A stretch of 39,723 nt of DNA from Actinomycetota bacterium (GCA_016870215.1 VGCD01000016.1:1-39723); one strand, 5' to 3'; positions 25,974-34,891 are shown, numbered from the stretch's first letter. Made by a program: numbers and translations. The notes: generated by a model not told the origin, from the letters alone.

Positions 25974-26231
25974 CTATCGACCTGTGTCTTCGCCAATTTC
26001 ACGCAGCGCGTCATGTAGTGCTCCACGTAGCCGCCGCGCATGATCTGGGTGCAAATGGGCCACCAAACCCGCGCCAGCACCACCAATTTCCTCAACTGTG
26101 AGAACCACGCGCGGTGTGGCGTCGTCGTAGTCATCGCACACCGCAATACCCCACGACACTGGCGTGATGTCATCAACGCCGGGCGGCAAGTCGTCGAGCG
26201 CCAAAGGCAAATCGTCAATGGAGCGCCTCAT
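25974..26231 (-). CDS. Small 85-aa protein within the sulfite reduction operon, unknown
   Basis: An acidic N-terminus rich in aspartate and proline (DDLPLALDDLPPGVDD), a central strand pair (WGIAVCDD, RVVLTVEEIG) and a C-terminal helix with HPDHARRLRGALHDAL. Its ATG overlaps the SUMT stop by four bases, and sulfite reductase starts nine bases after its end, so it is almost certainly translated as part of this operon. I do not recognise a family. A small partner of sulfite reductase or a siroheme-delivery factor is possible; that is inference from position. Confidence 0.75.
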   Translation of the reverse strand: MRRSIDDLPLALDDLPPGVDDITPVSWGIAVCDDYDDATPRVVLTVEEIGGAGAGLVAHLHPDHARRLRGALHDALREIGEDTGR

Positions 26232-26971
26232 TGAGCGCCTCGTAATGTTGTTGCAACCATGGCCGGCTGGACGAACTCATATGCAGCCACCGCGCCAATG
26301 ACGATTGTGCTCGGAGCTTCAATGTGAACAGCGTGGAGTTCAGCAAGTGTGGTGCGAATCGTTGTCTGTTCAGGATGAGTTCCCCACCTGATGGCAGCAA
26401 CTGGTGTGGACGGTGACAAGCCACCTGCCATTAACCGGCGAGCGATGTTGCCTCGCTCAGCAACTCCCATCAACACGACGATGGTTCCACCAACACGCGC
26501 GAGTGACTCCCAATTGACAGATTGTGAGCCACCACTTTCGCGATGCCCTGTGACAACTGTGAAAGCAGCCGACACGTTGCGATGGGTAACTGGAATACCA
26601 GCTGCTGCTGGAACGCCAACGGCAGACGTGATGCCTGGCACCACGTCAAAGGGAATGCCCGCTGCAAGAAGAGCATCAGCTTCTTCTCCGCCACGGCCAA
26701 AGACGAATGGGTCTCCACCTTTCAAACGCACAACCTCAAGGCCTTGAGACCCGAGATGCACGAGAAGTGCATTGATGACATCTTGTGGAGTTGGTGCACC
26801 TGGCTTCTTGCCCACGTCGATGAAATCTGCGCCAGCCTTTGCGAGCGACAAAATCGCGGGGTTGGCAAGGCGGTCGTGCACGATCACATCCGCGCTCGCA
26901 ATGAGCCGCGCTGCCTTGACGGTCAACAAGTCGGGGTCACCCGGTCCTGCACCCACCAAGTGCACGGTCAT
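26228..26971 (-). CDS. cobA: Uroporphyrinogen-III C-methyltransferase (SUMT)
   Basis: 247 aa, a single-domain SUMT that methylates uroporphyrinogen III at C-2 and C-7 to make precorrin-2. Motifs: LVGAGPGDPDLLT at 5-17, RLKGGDPFVFGRGGEE at about 82-97, PGITSA and VVLMGV. It lacks the dehydrogenase/ferrochelatase half of E. coli CysG; that function is encoded by the gene immediately upstream, which overlaps it by four bases. Precorrin-2 also feeds cobalamin, but the operon context points to siroheme. Confidence 0.95.
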   Translation of the reverse strand: MTVHLVGAGPGDPDLLTVKAARLIASADVIVHDRLANPAILSLAKAGADFIDVGKKPGAPTPQDVINALLVHLGSQGLEVVRLKGGDPFVFGRGGEEADALLAAGIPFDVVPGITSAVGVPAAAGIPVTHRNVSAAFTVVTGHRESGGSQSVNWESLARVGGTIVVLMGVAERGNIARRLMAGGLSPSTPVAAIRWGTHPEQTTIRTTLAELHAVHIEAPSTIVIGAVAAYEFVQPAMVATTLRGAQ

Positions 26972-27588
26972 CGCGTCAACTCCGCGTGTTCACGTACCTC
27001 GGCGAGGGGTGCAGGTGTGGCTGTGGCGAATGAGATGCCTTTTCGTTGTGCGAGCACACGGATAATCGGTTCCCAATCAATGTTTTCGGTGCTGAAATCA
27101 GCGGCGTGTAACGATGCGCGACGCGACGCAAGTTCAGCTGCGAGTTCGGCAAATTCTGGGCCGATGAGTTGCGCAAGATTCGCGCGCATCCACGACGACA
27201 ACGCGGGGCTCGCGCCACCAGTTGACACTGTCACCATGACAGGTCCCTGACGATGCACAGCCGGCAGCGTGAATGTGCAGCGATCGGGGTCATCGGCACT
27301 GTTCACCCAGATGCCGCGAGAATCCGCGTCGTCGAAGATGTGTTGGTCGACGTCGACATCGCCCGTCGCCGTGATGACCAATCGATAACCCTCGACGTCA
27401 CCACTTACGTATTCGCGACGCACGACGTGCACATTGAGTTGACTTAATTCGTCGATTACATGAGGCGCAAGGACAGTGACATCTGCTCCACACACCAGCA
27501 GTTGATGCACCTTGCGATGAGCGATGCGGCCCCCTCCAACCACGAGCACAGGGCGGCCCGTCAGGTTGAGATTGATCGGAAATTGCAT
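26968..27588 (-). CDS. sirC: Precorrin-2 dehydrogenase / sirohydrochlorin ferrochelatase
   Basis: 206 aa, equivalent to the N-terminal half of CysG and to Met8. The Rossmann fold is clear: VLVVGGGRIAHRK near residue 14-26, VTVLAP, ITATGD, WVNSADDPDRCTFTLPAV, then ISTGG-type VSTGGASPALSSWMR with the catalytic region. It oxidises precorrin-2 with NAD+ and may also insert iron; whether it has the ferrochelatase activity cannot be told from sequence alone. It is the first gene of the siroheme-sulfite operon, with GGGGGAG about 4 nt before the ATG. Confidence 0.93.
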   Translation of the reverse strand: MQFPINLNLTGRPVLVVGGGRIAHRKVHQLLVCGADVTVLAPHVIDELSQLNVHVVRREYVSGDVEGYRLVITATGDVDVDQHIFDDADSRGIWVNSADDPDRCTFTLPAVHRQGPVMVTVSTGGASPALSSWMRANLAQLIGPEFAELAAELASRRASLHAADFSTENIDWEPIIRVLAQRKGISFATATPAPLAEVREHAELTR

Positions 27589-27672
27589 GTCTCCCCCAGG
27601 AAGGTGGCGCGCCAGGTTGGCAAGTCAGAGCCTATTCGCCTAAAATCTGATTAACTAAGTCAGGAATTAGAA
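27589..27672. promoter_or_regulatory. Divergent promoter region, siroheme operon and TauD-like gene
   Basis: 84 nt with AT-rich text at 27635-27665. TAAAAT at about 27640-27645 is a candidate -10 for the plus strand, and AGGAAT lies 8 nt before the dioxygenase ATG. No clear palindromic operator was found. Confidence 0.35.
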
Positions 27673-28620
27673 ATGTCCAGCACGACCGCCCCTTTTCCAG
27701 CACCACAGACCAATAGCCGGTCTGGCAGCCGTGTCTCAGCGCCAAGTGTTCGCCGCCTGTCCGGCCACATCGGGGTTGAAGTGGTGGGGCTCACCGACAC
27801 CGTCTCATGGGCCACCACCCACCTGCTGCCGCTGCTCGAGGAACACCTTGTGGTGGTGCTTCGCAATCAGTTCCTCAGCCACGCCAACCAAGTTGCACTG
27901 GCGCGCACCTTGGGTGAGCCAACTCCGGCGCACCCTGTTGTTCCTGGTCACCCCGATCGCCCGGAAATTCTCGAGCTCGACGCAGCGCGCGGTGGAAAGA
28001 ACGCCCGGTGGCACACCGACGTCACGTTCGTGCAAAACCCGCCGGCTGCATCGGTGCTCGTGGCCGACCACACGCCCGAGTTTGGTGGAGATACTCAATG
28101 GGTGAGCATGCGTGCTGCATACCGCGCGCTGTCACCAGCACTGCGCGATCTTGTTGCTTCGCTTGAAGCCGTGCATCGAATTTCACCACTTGCCTATTGG
28201 GGTGAGCCTTTCGACACCGCACTCACTCGAGACGACGCACAGAAGTTGTATGACGATGCGCTTCGCGTGCCACCGGTTGTGCACCCAATTGTACGCGTGC
28301 ATCCGTCAACAGGCGAACCTGCCCTCTTCGTGAACCCAGGTTTCACCACGCACATTGTTGGCATGTCGCGTATCGAAAGTGACAACTTGCTGAAGTTGCT
28401 ATTCGAGCACAGCACTCAACCAGAGTTTGCTTATCGGCATCGTTGGCAGCCCGGCGACGTGGTGATGTGGGACAACCGCGCAACCATGCACTACGCCATC
28501 GATGATTACGGTGACGTTGAGCGCCGCATGCGTCGAGTGACTGTTCGTGGAACAACTCCGATTGGTCCTTCAGGCCACACGAGCCACATCGTCACCGACC
28601 CACTGTTGGCAGTTTGCTGA
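27673..28620 (+). CDS. TauD/TfdA-family Fe(II)/2-oxoglutarate dioxygenase
   Basis: 315 aa. Iron ligands are His114 and Asp116 (WHTDVTF) and a distal histidine near 273 (ATMHYAIDDYG); the 2-oxoglutarate arginine is in the ERRMRRVT stretch around 284-288. VRDQ-type LRNQ near residue 63-66 fits the taurine dioxygenase/alkylsulfatase subfamily. Such enzymes release sulfite or sulfate from sulfonates or sulfate esters. Facing the sulfite reductase operon from the other side of an 84-nt promoter region, it probably feeds sulfite into it. The exact substrate cannot be read from sequence. Confidence 0.92.
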   Translation: MSSTTAPFPAPQTNSRSGSRVSAPSVRRLSGHIGVEVVGLTDTVSWATTHLLPLLEEHLVVVLRNQFLSHANQVALARTLGEPTPAHPVVPGHPDRPEILELDAARGGKNARWHTDVTFVQNPPAASVLVADHTPEFGGDTQWVSMRAAYRALSPALRDLVASLEAVHRISPLAYWGEPFDTALTRDDAQKLYDDALRVPPVVHPIVRVHPSTGEPALFVNPGFTTHIVGMSRIESDNLLKLLFEHSTQPEFAYRHRWQPGDVVMWDNRATMHYAIDDYGDVERRMRRVTVRGTTPIGPSGHTSHIVTDPLLAVC

Positions 28621-29700
28621 CTATTCGGCAGTAACGAACCCTTGCCAGTTGCGCATGTAGTTCACGAACGCATCTGACAAACCTTCTCCGTGCAACACCT
28701 CTGGCGAAACCGGCGTGTCACGCACAACAAACGTAGGGTTAGCCGTCGCTGAGCGCGGAAAGTCGTGGTGCAAAATCGCGCCTCGACCGAGAATCGCAAA
28801 ATCTGCCCCACCGTCAACTGCGGTCTGTGCTTCTTTGGCGCTGTACAACTTGCCCGCAACTCCAAGCCGAACATTTCCACGTGGCAGCTTTGCAAAGATG
28901 TCGAGCAGTTTCTGACCAGCGAATGCTTCATCTGCCGCGTCTTTGGACACGTCCCACAGCGACATGTCAATGAAATCCACGAGACCCGAGGTGACCAAAC
29001 GTTCGTAGACCTCGACGATTTCTGAGGTTCGCATACCGAATCGCTCTGGAGACAGACGGATTGAAACGTTGAAGTCCGCGCGACAGGTCTTTCTGATGCC
29101 TTCGAGTATGTCGAAAATGAGGCGTGAGCGATTTTCGAGTGAGCCGCCGTACTTGTCGGTGCGCACATTCAACTCTGCAGAGAGGAACTGACACAACATG
29201 TACGAGTGCGCTCCGTGCAGTTCGACTCCGTCGAAACCCGCTGCATCACAGCGCTGTGCAGCGGCCACGAAATCTGCGGTCAGGGCTTCAACCTCTAAAG
29301 TCGACAATGCGCGAGCACCTGTGTCGGCATCGTCAGATGGGCACACCGGTTGCTCGCCGATCAGGTCTTGTGGCGACCTGTTGCCTGCATGATGCAACTG
29401 CACGATGGCCACCGACCCGTAGGCCTTGATGTCGCGGGCCAGTCGGGTAAGTCCGGGAATGTGATCGTCGCTGAAACAACCGAGTTGACCCTTGAAACCC
29501 TGACCTGTTTTCTGAACGTGAGATGCACACGTCATCACCAAACCGAAGCCACCTTCTGCCCGCTTCACGAGGAACTGGTGCTCATCATCCGACAATGTGC
29601 CGTCGTCGTGGCTTTGCATGTTGGTGAGAGGGGCCAACATAAAACGATTCTTCATGGCAGGGCCATGCGCGAAAGTCACTGCATCGGTGAAGGACACCAT
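28621..29700 (-). CDS. Old yellow enzyme family NADH:flavin oxidoreductase
   Basis: 359 aa from the ATG at 29700, which starts five bases after the upstream gene; an upstream in-frame start at 29754 would overlap that gene. The FMN barrel shows LAPLTNMQS, VQLHHAGNRS, the catalytic HGAHSYMLCQFLSAELNVRTDKYGG stretch with NR(S)R, and VGVAGK-like RLGVAGKLYSA plus FAILGRGAI for phosphate binding. These enzymes reduce activated C=C bonds. It lies in an operon behind the MftD-like gene. The C-terminus ends exactly next to the TauD-like gene, which converges on it. Confidence 0.9.
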   Translation of the reverse strand: MVSFTDAVTFAHGPAMKNRFMLAPLTNMQSHDDGTLSDDEHQFLVKRAEGGFGLVMTCASHVQKTGQGFKGQLGCFSDDHIPGLTRLARDIKAYGSVAIVQLHHAGNRSPQDLIGEQPVCPSDDADTGARALSTLEVEALTADFVAAAQRCDAAGFDGVELHGAHSYMLCQFLSAELNVRTDKYGGSLENRSRLIFDILEGIRKTCRADFNVSIRLSPERFGMRTSEIVEVYERLVTSGLVDFIDMSLWDVSKDAADEAFAGQKLLDIFAKLPRGNVRLGVAGKLYSAKEAQTAVDGGADFAILGRGAILHHDFPRSATANPTFVVRDTPVSPEVLHGEGLSDAFVNYMRNWQGFVTAE

Positions 29701-29704
29701 GGCG

Positions 29705-30877
29705 TCAACGCCCGAGTGAGCGGTAGAAGCCCTCGGGGGCAACCACGTCGTCACGCGTCAACTCGTTGACATGTGACTTTCCAAGACCGAGTAATGCTGA
29801 GTCAATTCCACCGCGCAACACATCAAGAACGTTCTCGACGCCAGCCTGACCGTTTGCTGCAAGACCCCAGAGGTACGCGCGACCAATCATGACGGCCTTT
29901 GCGCCAAGTGCAACTGCCTTCACTACATCACTTCCGCGGCGAACACCGCCATCCATGACGACATCAATCTGACCACCGACTGCATCAACCACCGCGGGCA
30001 ATGCACGAATTGGTGCGGGTGTGCCGTCCAAGTTGTTCCCACCATGATTCGACACCGACAATGCACTCACACCACAATCAACGACGCGCTTGGCATCATC
30101 GACGCGACACACACCTTTCACCATGAACGGTCCGTTCCACTGTGAACGCAGCCAAGCAATGTCGTCCCAACTGGGCGGTGCACTTTGCATCCACTCGTAA
30201 TAGGCACCAAAGAACGTCGGCGGCTTCTCTCCGGGTGCAGCCATGTTCGGCGTGCTGAGGTCGGGGAACTTGAAAGTCTTCGCGAACTGCCACAACCAGC
30301 GCGGACGCACCAACACTTCAGGTGCGAGCTTCACCATTGCCTTGAGGTCGATCTTGTCGGGAATCCACGGGCTACCCCAGTCGCGACCGTTACTGAATGA
30401 CCAGTCAAGCGTGAGGATGATTCCCTTCGCACCAGCAGCTTGTGCGCGCTGCAAACGCTGCACCATGGTGTCGCGTCCGCCCGACCAATACATCTGGAAG
30501 AACACTTGTGAATTCTCGGCACACACGTCTTCCAGCGACTTACTCGCGAACGAACTGAGTCCCATTGCAATTCCGCGGTTTGCTGCTGCACGCGCGATTG
30601 CCAACTCTCCATCGGGGTGCACAGCCTGTACGCCAGTTGGCGACATGATGACCGGCATCGACAACGACTGCCCCATGACAGTGACGTCCATTCCACGTTG
30701 CTGATGCAAACCAGCCACATGTGGAGCAAAACCCAATTGGTCGAACGCGGACTGGTTGTCCTGCAGCGTCAGCCCTTTCTCAGACCCAGCGATGAGCGCG
30801 CCGTACACCGATTTTGGAAGTCGTCGTTGTGCGCGTCGTTGCGCCACTGCGACTGTTTCGAACCATGAATTAGGCAT
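29705..30877 (-). CDS. mftD: MftD-like FMN-dependent alpha-hydroxyacid dehydrogenase
   Basis: 390 aa. The whole length resembles the MftD (pre-mycofactocin synthase) branch of the lactate dehydrogenase/glycolate oxidase family: SWFETVAVAQRRAQRRLPKSVY at the N-terminus, LGFAPHVAG, ISPTGVQAV-type MSPTGVQAVHPDGE, FSNGRDWGSPWIP, VSNHGGNNLDGTPAP (catalytic His) and GRAYLWGLAANGQAGVENVLD. MftD oxidatively deaminates the mycofactocin precursor AHDP. No mftA, mftB or mftC lies in this window, so it could act with a distant mft locus or have another substrate. AAGGAA is about 8 nt before the ATG. It forms an operon with the OYE-family gene. Confidence 0.85.
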   Translation of the reverse strand: MPNSWFETVAVAQRRAQRRLPKSVYGALIAGSEKGLTLQDNQSAFDQLGFAPHVAGLHQQRGMDVTVMGQSLSMPVIMSPTGVQAVHPDGELAIARAAANRGIAMGLSSFASKSLEDVCAENSQVFFQMYWSGGRDTMVQRLQRAQAAGAKGIILTLDWSFSNGRDWGSPWIPDKIDLKAMVKLAPEVLVRPRWLWQFAKTFKFPDLSTPNMAAPGEKPPTFFGAYYEWMQSAPPSWDDIAWLRSQWNGPFMVKGVCRVDDAKRVVDCGVSALSVSNHGGNNLDGTPAPIRALPAVVDAVGGQIDVVMDGGVRRGSDVVKAVALGAKAVMIGRAYLWGLAANGQAGVENVLDVLRGGIDSALLGLGKSHVNELTRDDVVAPEGFYRSLGR

Positions 30878-30928
30878 CGGGGGTTCCTTCTCGACTTGTT
30901 CTTCGAAGTCACCGTGAGGTTATCGGTC

Positions 30929-30934
30929 TAGTGT
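30929..30934 (+). promoter_or_regulatory. -10 element of the DUF1214 gene
   Basis: TAGTGT, seven bases, then the ATG at 30942; leaderless layout. Confidence 0.5.
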
Positions 30935-30941
30935 TGGCCCG

Positions 30942-32120
30942 ATGAGTGTCGGGGGGCAAGCTTCACACGCATGGACTGATGCGCTCAGTCGACTGATGCA
31001 CCTCGTCGATGAGATTCACTCCGGCCCGTACCCACCGAGTGAACAAGAGCGCGTGGAAGGGGTAGCCCACATCGCCAAACAATGGAGTTGTTGGTCGAAT
31101 TGGGAGCTGTTCCACGCCGACCCACGACGGCCGTTGTTTCAACGACAAAACGATCTGCTGACGCCCTGGGGCGGACCAAGTGCCGATTACGTGTACCGCC
31201 ACGCGCGAGTCGACCCTGCACGCATGTATATCTTCCGTGGTCACATGAATAGCTGCGATGAATTCGTCATCGCCATGCGCGCGGGTTTCATGCACCAAGC
31301 CGTGTGGGGAACGATTGCCCAACACTGCGCATCTAACCATGGCATCGGCAAGGGGGACACTTTCGAGATTCAGATTGGTGGAACGCCGAGCTCTCTCCCC
31401 CACATTCCGATACCTGACAATGCCACCGTGCTCTCGTTCCGCGAGTTCTACTTCACATGGGAAGAAAATGATCCGGCAGTGTTCACTCTCGAGTGCATCG
31501 ACGATGATGTTGACGCTCCAACACCACGTCTGGATGACTCTGTACTTGCCGCTCACATGGAGCGCGCAATCACGTCGACTGAAGAGTCGATTCGTTTCTG
31601 GAACAACTACATCATTGAAAAACGTGCTCTTGCACCTGCAAACACTTTTGCATCAACGATGAAAGTGTCTGGCGGACTTGAACTGGCACGGTATGGCTTC
31701 TGCTTCTACGACCTCGCACCTGATGAAGCACTCATTGTTGAGACCGATATACCCACTGCTCGTTATTGGGGCTTTCAGCTCTACGAGACTGCCTGGTACG
31801 ACCTGCTCCAGCCACTTGATCGGTTGATTTCCACCAACCACACCGATACGCATGTGTCATCTGATGGCAAGGTGCGAATGGTTATCTCGCACACCGACCC
31901 CGGATGTGTGAATTGGCTCGACGCCGGCCAGCGCCAACAAGGGCTACTCACATTTCGATGGTTCTGGGCCACGACGGATCCGTCACCAACGACAAAGGTG
32001 ATACCGGTCGATGACGTGTGGGCTCATTTGCCAAATGACACTCCTGCGGTTGATGCTCGCAGCCGCGTTGAACACGTTCGTCAGCGTCGTCGACAGTTGA
32101 CATGGCGTTTTCGCACGTGA
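30942..32120 (+). CDS. DUF1214-domain protein
   Basis: 392 aa, no signal peptide. The C-terminal third has the DUF1214 text (ARYWGFQLYETAWYDLLQPLDR, then SHTDPGCVNWLDAG and a TFRWFW strand). The N-terminal part includes RQNDLLTPWGGPSADYVYR and a helical region. DUF1214 has no established enzymatic activity; family members commonly sit next to sulfotransferase or steroid/lipid metabolism genes in actinobacteria. Here the sulfotransferase follows 28 nt later on the same strand, so they are likely one transcript. Confidence 0.88.
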   Translation: MSVGGQASHAWTDALSRLMHLVDEIHSGPYPPSEQERVEGVAHIAKQWSCWSNWELFHADPRRPLFQRQNDLLTPWGGPSADYVYRHARVDPARMYIFRGHMNSCDEFVIAMRAGFMHQAVWGTIAQHCASNHGIGKGDTFEIQIGGTPSSLPHIPIPDNATVLSFREFYFTWEENDPAVFTLECIDDDVDAPTPRLDDSVLAAHMERAITSTEESIRFWNNYIIEKRALAPANTFASTMKVSGGLELARYGFCFYDLAPDEALIVETDIPTARYWGFQLYETAWYDLLQPLDRLISTNHTDTHVSSDGKVRMVISHTDPGCVNWLDAGQRQQGLLTFRWFWATTDPSPTTKVIPVDDVWAHLPNDTPAVDARSRVEHVRQRRRQLTWRFRT

Positions 32121-32148
32121 CGGGTCTGCACACATCAAGGCCCACTCG

Positions 32149-33384
32149 ATGAGCTGGAACCCGCCGTCACGACCATCATGGGTTGAACACATCAACACTG
32201 GCGAAATCTGGCCAATGACTGCGGTTGCTCAGCGGCCATTCACTCTTGACCACATCGCCGGTCAGGTGGCGACCGGTCTTGGTTGCTCGCCCCACGACGT
32301 TGTCGGCGAACTTGACGACGCAACACTTGAGGCGCTGTCGGTGTTGTTGCCAGCGCTTGAGAACGAGGCGCAGCTACACGTACTTGGTCGCTGGATCACG
32401 CACCGTCTTCTCGCTCGCCTTCTGCTGCAGCGCATGCTCATTGAACGCACATTCCGTGACACCCCTGCACTTGCAAAGGTTTCCATCAACGAACCCTGGG
32501 TGGTGGCGGGTGCGCCGCGCACAGGCACCACGATTCTCCATGAAGTGCTGATGTGTGACCCTTCTCTGCGTGGCCCAATGGGTTGGGAATTGCTCTTCCC
32601 GGCACCACTCGGCGAGGGTGACGATGACCCGCGCATCGGCCTTGCCGACATTGAATTGCGAACACCACAAACGGTGGCTTCTGGCATCGTTGCCATTCAC
32701 GAGTATTCGGCGCGCATGCCAAAGGAATGCCTGTCAGCAATGTCATTTGCATTCCGAAGCGAAGAATTCGTGGCGCGGTACCACGTGCCGAGTTATGTGA
32801 AGTGGCTACAAGCCTGCGACATGACACCTGCATACGCGATGCACAAACGAGTGCTGCAGATGCTGCAAAGCAGTTCCTCGTCGCGGCGCTGGGTACTGAA
32901 GTCGCCAGTGCACCTGCACTCACTCGACGTATTGCTCGCCACCTACCCCGATGCAAAGGTGTCGTTTACGCATCGCGACCCGATGCTTGTGCTGCCCTCA
33001 GTGACGAGTCTGCTTGCCAACTTGCGCTGGGCCCATAGCGATCAGGTGTCGTTCAGCGACATTGGCGCGTACCACGCTGACTTGTATTCGCGCTCTCTCG
33101 ACCACTTGGTCGACCTTGATGCCTCGGCGTTCTTGCCCGCTAACCGGTGCACACACAGCACGCACCGTGAGTTCTTAGATGATGCTCTTGCAGTCATCTC
33201 GGGCATCTACAGCCAACTTGGCATTGAGCTACCTCAATCAACACTCACAGCAATGTCAGAACACCTCAGCGCACACCCCCAAGGAGACAAAGGTGGACAT
33301 GCGTATTCATTCAATGATTTGGGTCTCGATCACGACCGCGAAATGCGACGATTCGCTCGCTACGCCGACCGCTTCTTGTCGTAG
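32149..33384 (+). CDS. PAPS-dependent sulfotransferase family protein
   Basis: 411 aa. The 5'-phosphosulfate loop VVAGAPRTGTTIL (about 118-130) is the family signature; RWVLKSPVHLHSLD and SFTHRDPMLVLPS correspond to the 3'-phosphate region. A helical N-terminal domain of about 110 residues comes first. The acceptor is unknown. It uses the same activated sulfate pathway that the cysH cluster drains, although no ATP sulfurylase or APS kinase is in the window. Its 3' end overlaps the convergent patatin gene by 25 nt. Confidence 0.88.
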   Translation: MSWNPPSRPSWVEHINTGEIWPMTAVAQRPFTLDHIAGQVATGLGCSPHDVVGELDDATLEALSVLLPALENEAQLHVLGRWITHRLLARLLLQRMLIERTFRDTPALAKVSINEPWVVAGAPRTGTTILHEVLMCDPSLRGPMGWELLFPAPLGEGDDDPRIGLADIELRTPQTVASGIVAIHEYSARMPKECLSAMSFAFRSEEFVARYHVPSYVKWLQACDMTPAYAMHKRVLQMLQSSSSSRRWVLKSPVHLHSLDVLLATYPDAKVSFTHRDPMLVLPSVTSLLANLRWAHSDQVSFSDIGAYHADLYSRSLDHLVDLDASAFLPANRCTHSTHREFLDDALAVISGIYSQLGIELPQSTLTAMSEHLSAHPQGDKGGHAYSFNDLGLDHDREMRRFARYADRFLS

Positions 33385-34835
33385 TCATCCAAGAACGCAC
33401 GGGTGTGCGCAAACCCGGTGTCAATAAGGAAGTCCAAGTCTGCTTGCACCAAGTCGAACGTTGTGGTGCCGACATAGTCAGTGTTGATGGGTATGGTGCG
33501 GTCGTAGTCATCTGAGGTGTGATTTGCCCGCGTTAGGTCTCGACTAACTGCTTCCAACATGTTGAGTGCGAATTCGAGCATGTTCTTTGGTGGGCGCGCA
33601 GGAAAGCCCACTAGTTGAGTGGTGACATCGACACCTACCGACTCGAGGAAGGTCAATACTTCAGAGAACTCGATCTGATTGTTCCCGTTGACATTGATGC
33701 GGGCGAAGACTGCTTCAGGTGCTGTCGCCCCAAAAATATCCAGCAACTCCGTTTCGCTCACACCTGATCGAGATATTGCCAGCTCGAGTTCTTGAAGCGA
33801 GATGGTTCCCGATGCATCTGCATCGACGTCGTCAAGCACTTGCAGCAGTTTCTGAAGTGGCACCTGAACAGATTCCGCACGTTTCTTCGCTTGTTCCTTT
33901 TGTTTACATTCATCGGCAGATTTCGTCGACGGGCGTGGAGGTGGTGCCGCACCGTCGCGAAGCCATCCGCGAGTGATGTCAGTTTCGTCGCCAGCAAAGA
34001 GGGTGAACCCAAGAGTGTGAGTGTTTGCAGGGCTGAACCGTGCCGACCGCGGATAGTGCTCATGTGCCCGACTCAACGGTTGCATGCGACGCAGAAATGC
34101 ATCGCGTGGATCAAGTGACAACCACCATCCGTCGAACACATGGGTCGGGTTGTTGCACAGCAGCCCGCCATCTACGTAGTACTCCGGTTCCACACCAGCG
34201 CTTTGCATCGATTGAGAACCTTGCAACATGACGGGTTGCAACAAAACTGGTAGTGACATCGAAATTCGTGCCGCGACTCGAATGGGCATGTCAGGAGTGG
34301 TTTTCGGGTGGCAGTACTCGGTCATCATGCGCGTCACATTGGTGACCGTGATGCACACTTCTCGCCCGTATCGCTCAAGTACCTGCGCAAACGTGATGTC
34401 AGCGCTTCCTGTTCGTTCGAGAAGAATCTCACCGAGGAAGTCAAACAATTTCTGCCCCGGATGCATGCCTTTGCGGCGCGCCGCTCGTGCGACCGAACGC
34501 ACATTTCCACCTGATCCATCTTTGGCGAGTGCCTGAAAATCAGTGGGCACCTTCTTCACCATGTAGTCCGTCGGACAACCAATTGACGTGAGAACGGCGA
34601 AAAGGCTTCCAATACTCGTACCTGCAACACGACGTATGTGATGCGGATAAATGCCGCGTTCTTCCAAACACTTCACTGCACCGATATATGCATATCCCTT
34701 TGCTCCTCCACCTTCGAACGCCAAGTTCTCCCATGGGTACACGACGTGAGGAGTGGCTTGCGGCGAGACCACCGGAAAAGCAAGCGTTGATGAATCAGGT
34801 AACGGGCGTGGCGTGGAGGCCGACTGCATGAGCAT
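33360..34835 (-). CDS. Patatin-like phospholipase with C-terminal EF-hands
   Basis: 491 aa. Residues ~36-230 are a patatin domain: oxyanion loop GGGAKG at 42-47, nucleophile Ser74 in GTSIG, and the catalytic Asp222 in DGG. From ~330 there is a pair of EF-hands: DADASGTISLQE at 338-349 is a canonical calcium loop, and NVNGNNQIEFSE at 381-392 is a weaker second one with asparagines at positions 1 and 3. A Lys/Glu-rich helix (KSADECKQKEQAKKR) links the two. No signal peptide is seen. The protein probably hydrolyses acyl lipids in a calcium-dependent way. TAGCGT ends six bases before the ATG (leaderless layout). Confidence 0.93.
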   Translation of the reverse strand: MLMQSASTPRPLPDSSTLAFPVVSPQATPHVVYPWENLAFEGGGAKGYAYIGAVKCLEERGIYPHHIRRVAGTSIGSLFAVLTSIGCPTDYMVKKVPTDFQALAKDGSGGNVRSVARAARRKGMHPGQKLFDFLGEILLERTGSADITFAQVLERYGREVCITVTNVTRMMTEYCHPKTTPDMPIRVAARISMSLPVLLQPVMLQGSQSMQSAGVEPEYYVDGGLLCNNPTHVFDGWWLSLDPRDAFLRRMQPLSRAHEHYPRSARFSPANTHTLGFTLFAGDETDITRGWLRDGAAPPPRPSTKSADECKQKEQAKKRAESVQVPLQKLLQVLDDVDADASGTISLQELELAISRSGVSETELLDIFGATAPEAVFARINVNGNNQIEFSEVLTFLESVGVDVTTQLVGFPARPPKNMLEFALNMLEAVSRDLTRANHTSDDYDRTIPINTDYVGTTTFDLVQADLDFLIDTGFAHTRAFLDDYDKKRSA

Positions 34836-34841
34836 GTGATC

Positions 34842-34847
34842 ACGCTA
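34842..34847 (-). promoter_or_regulatory. -10 element of the patatin gene
   Basis: Read on the minus strand, TAGCGT is followed by six bases and the ATG at 34835. An AAGGAG lies further upstream but 15 nt from the start, too far for a typical ribosome site. Confidence 0.45.
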
Positions 34848-34891
34848 GTTCTCCTTCTCGTTTGCCTTGAACGGCCGTTACCATGCCCACA

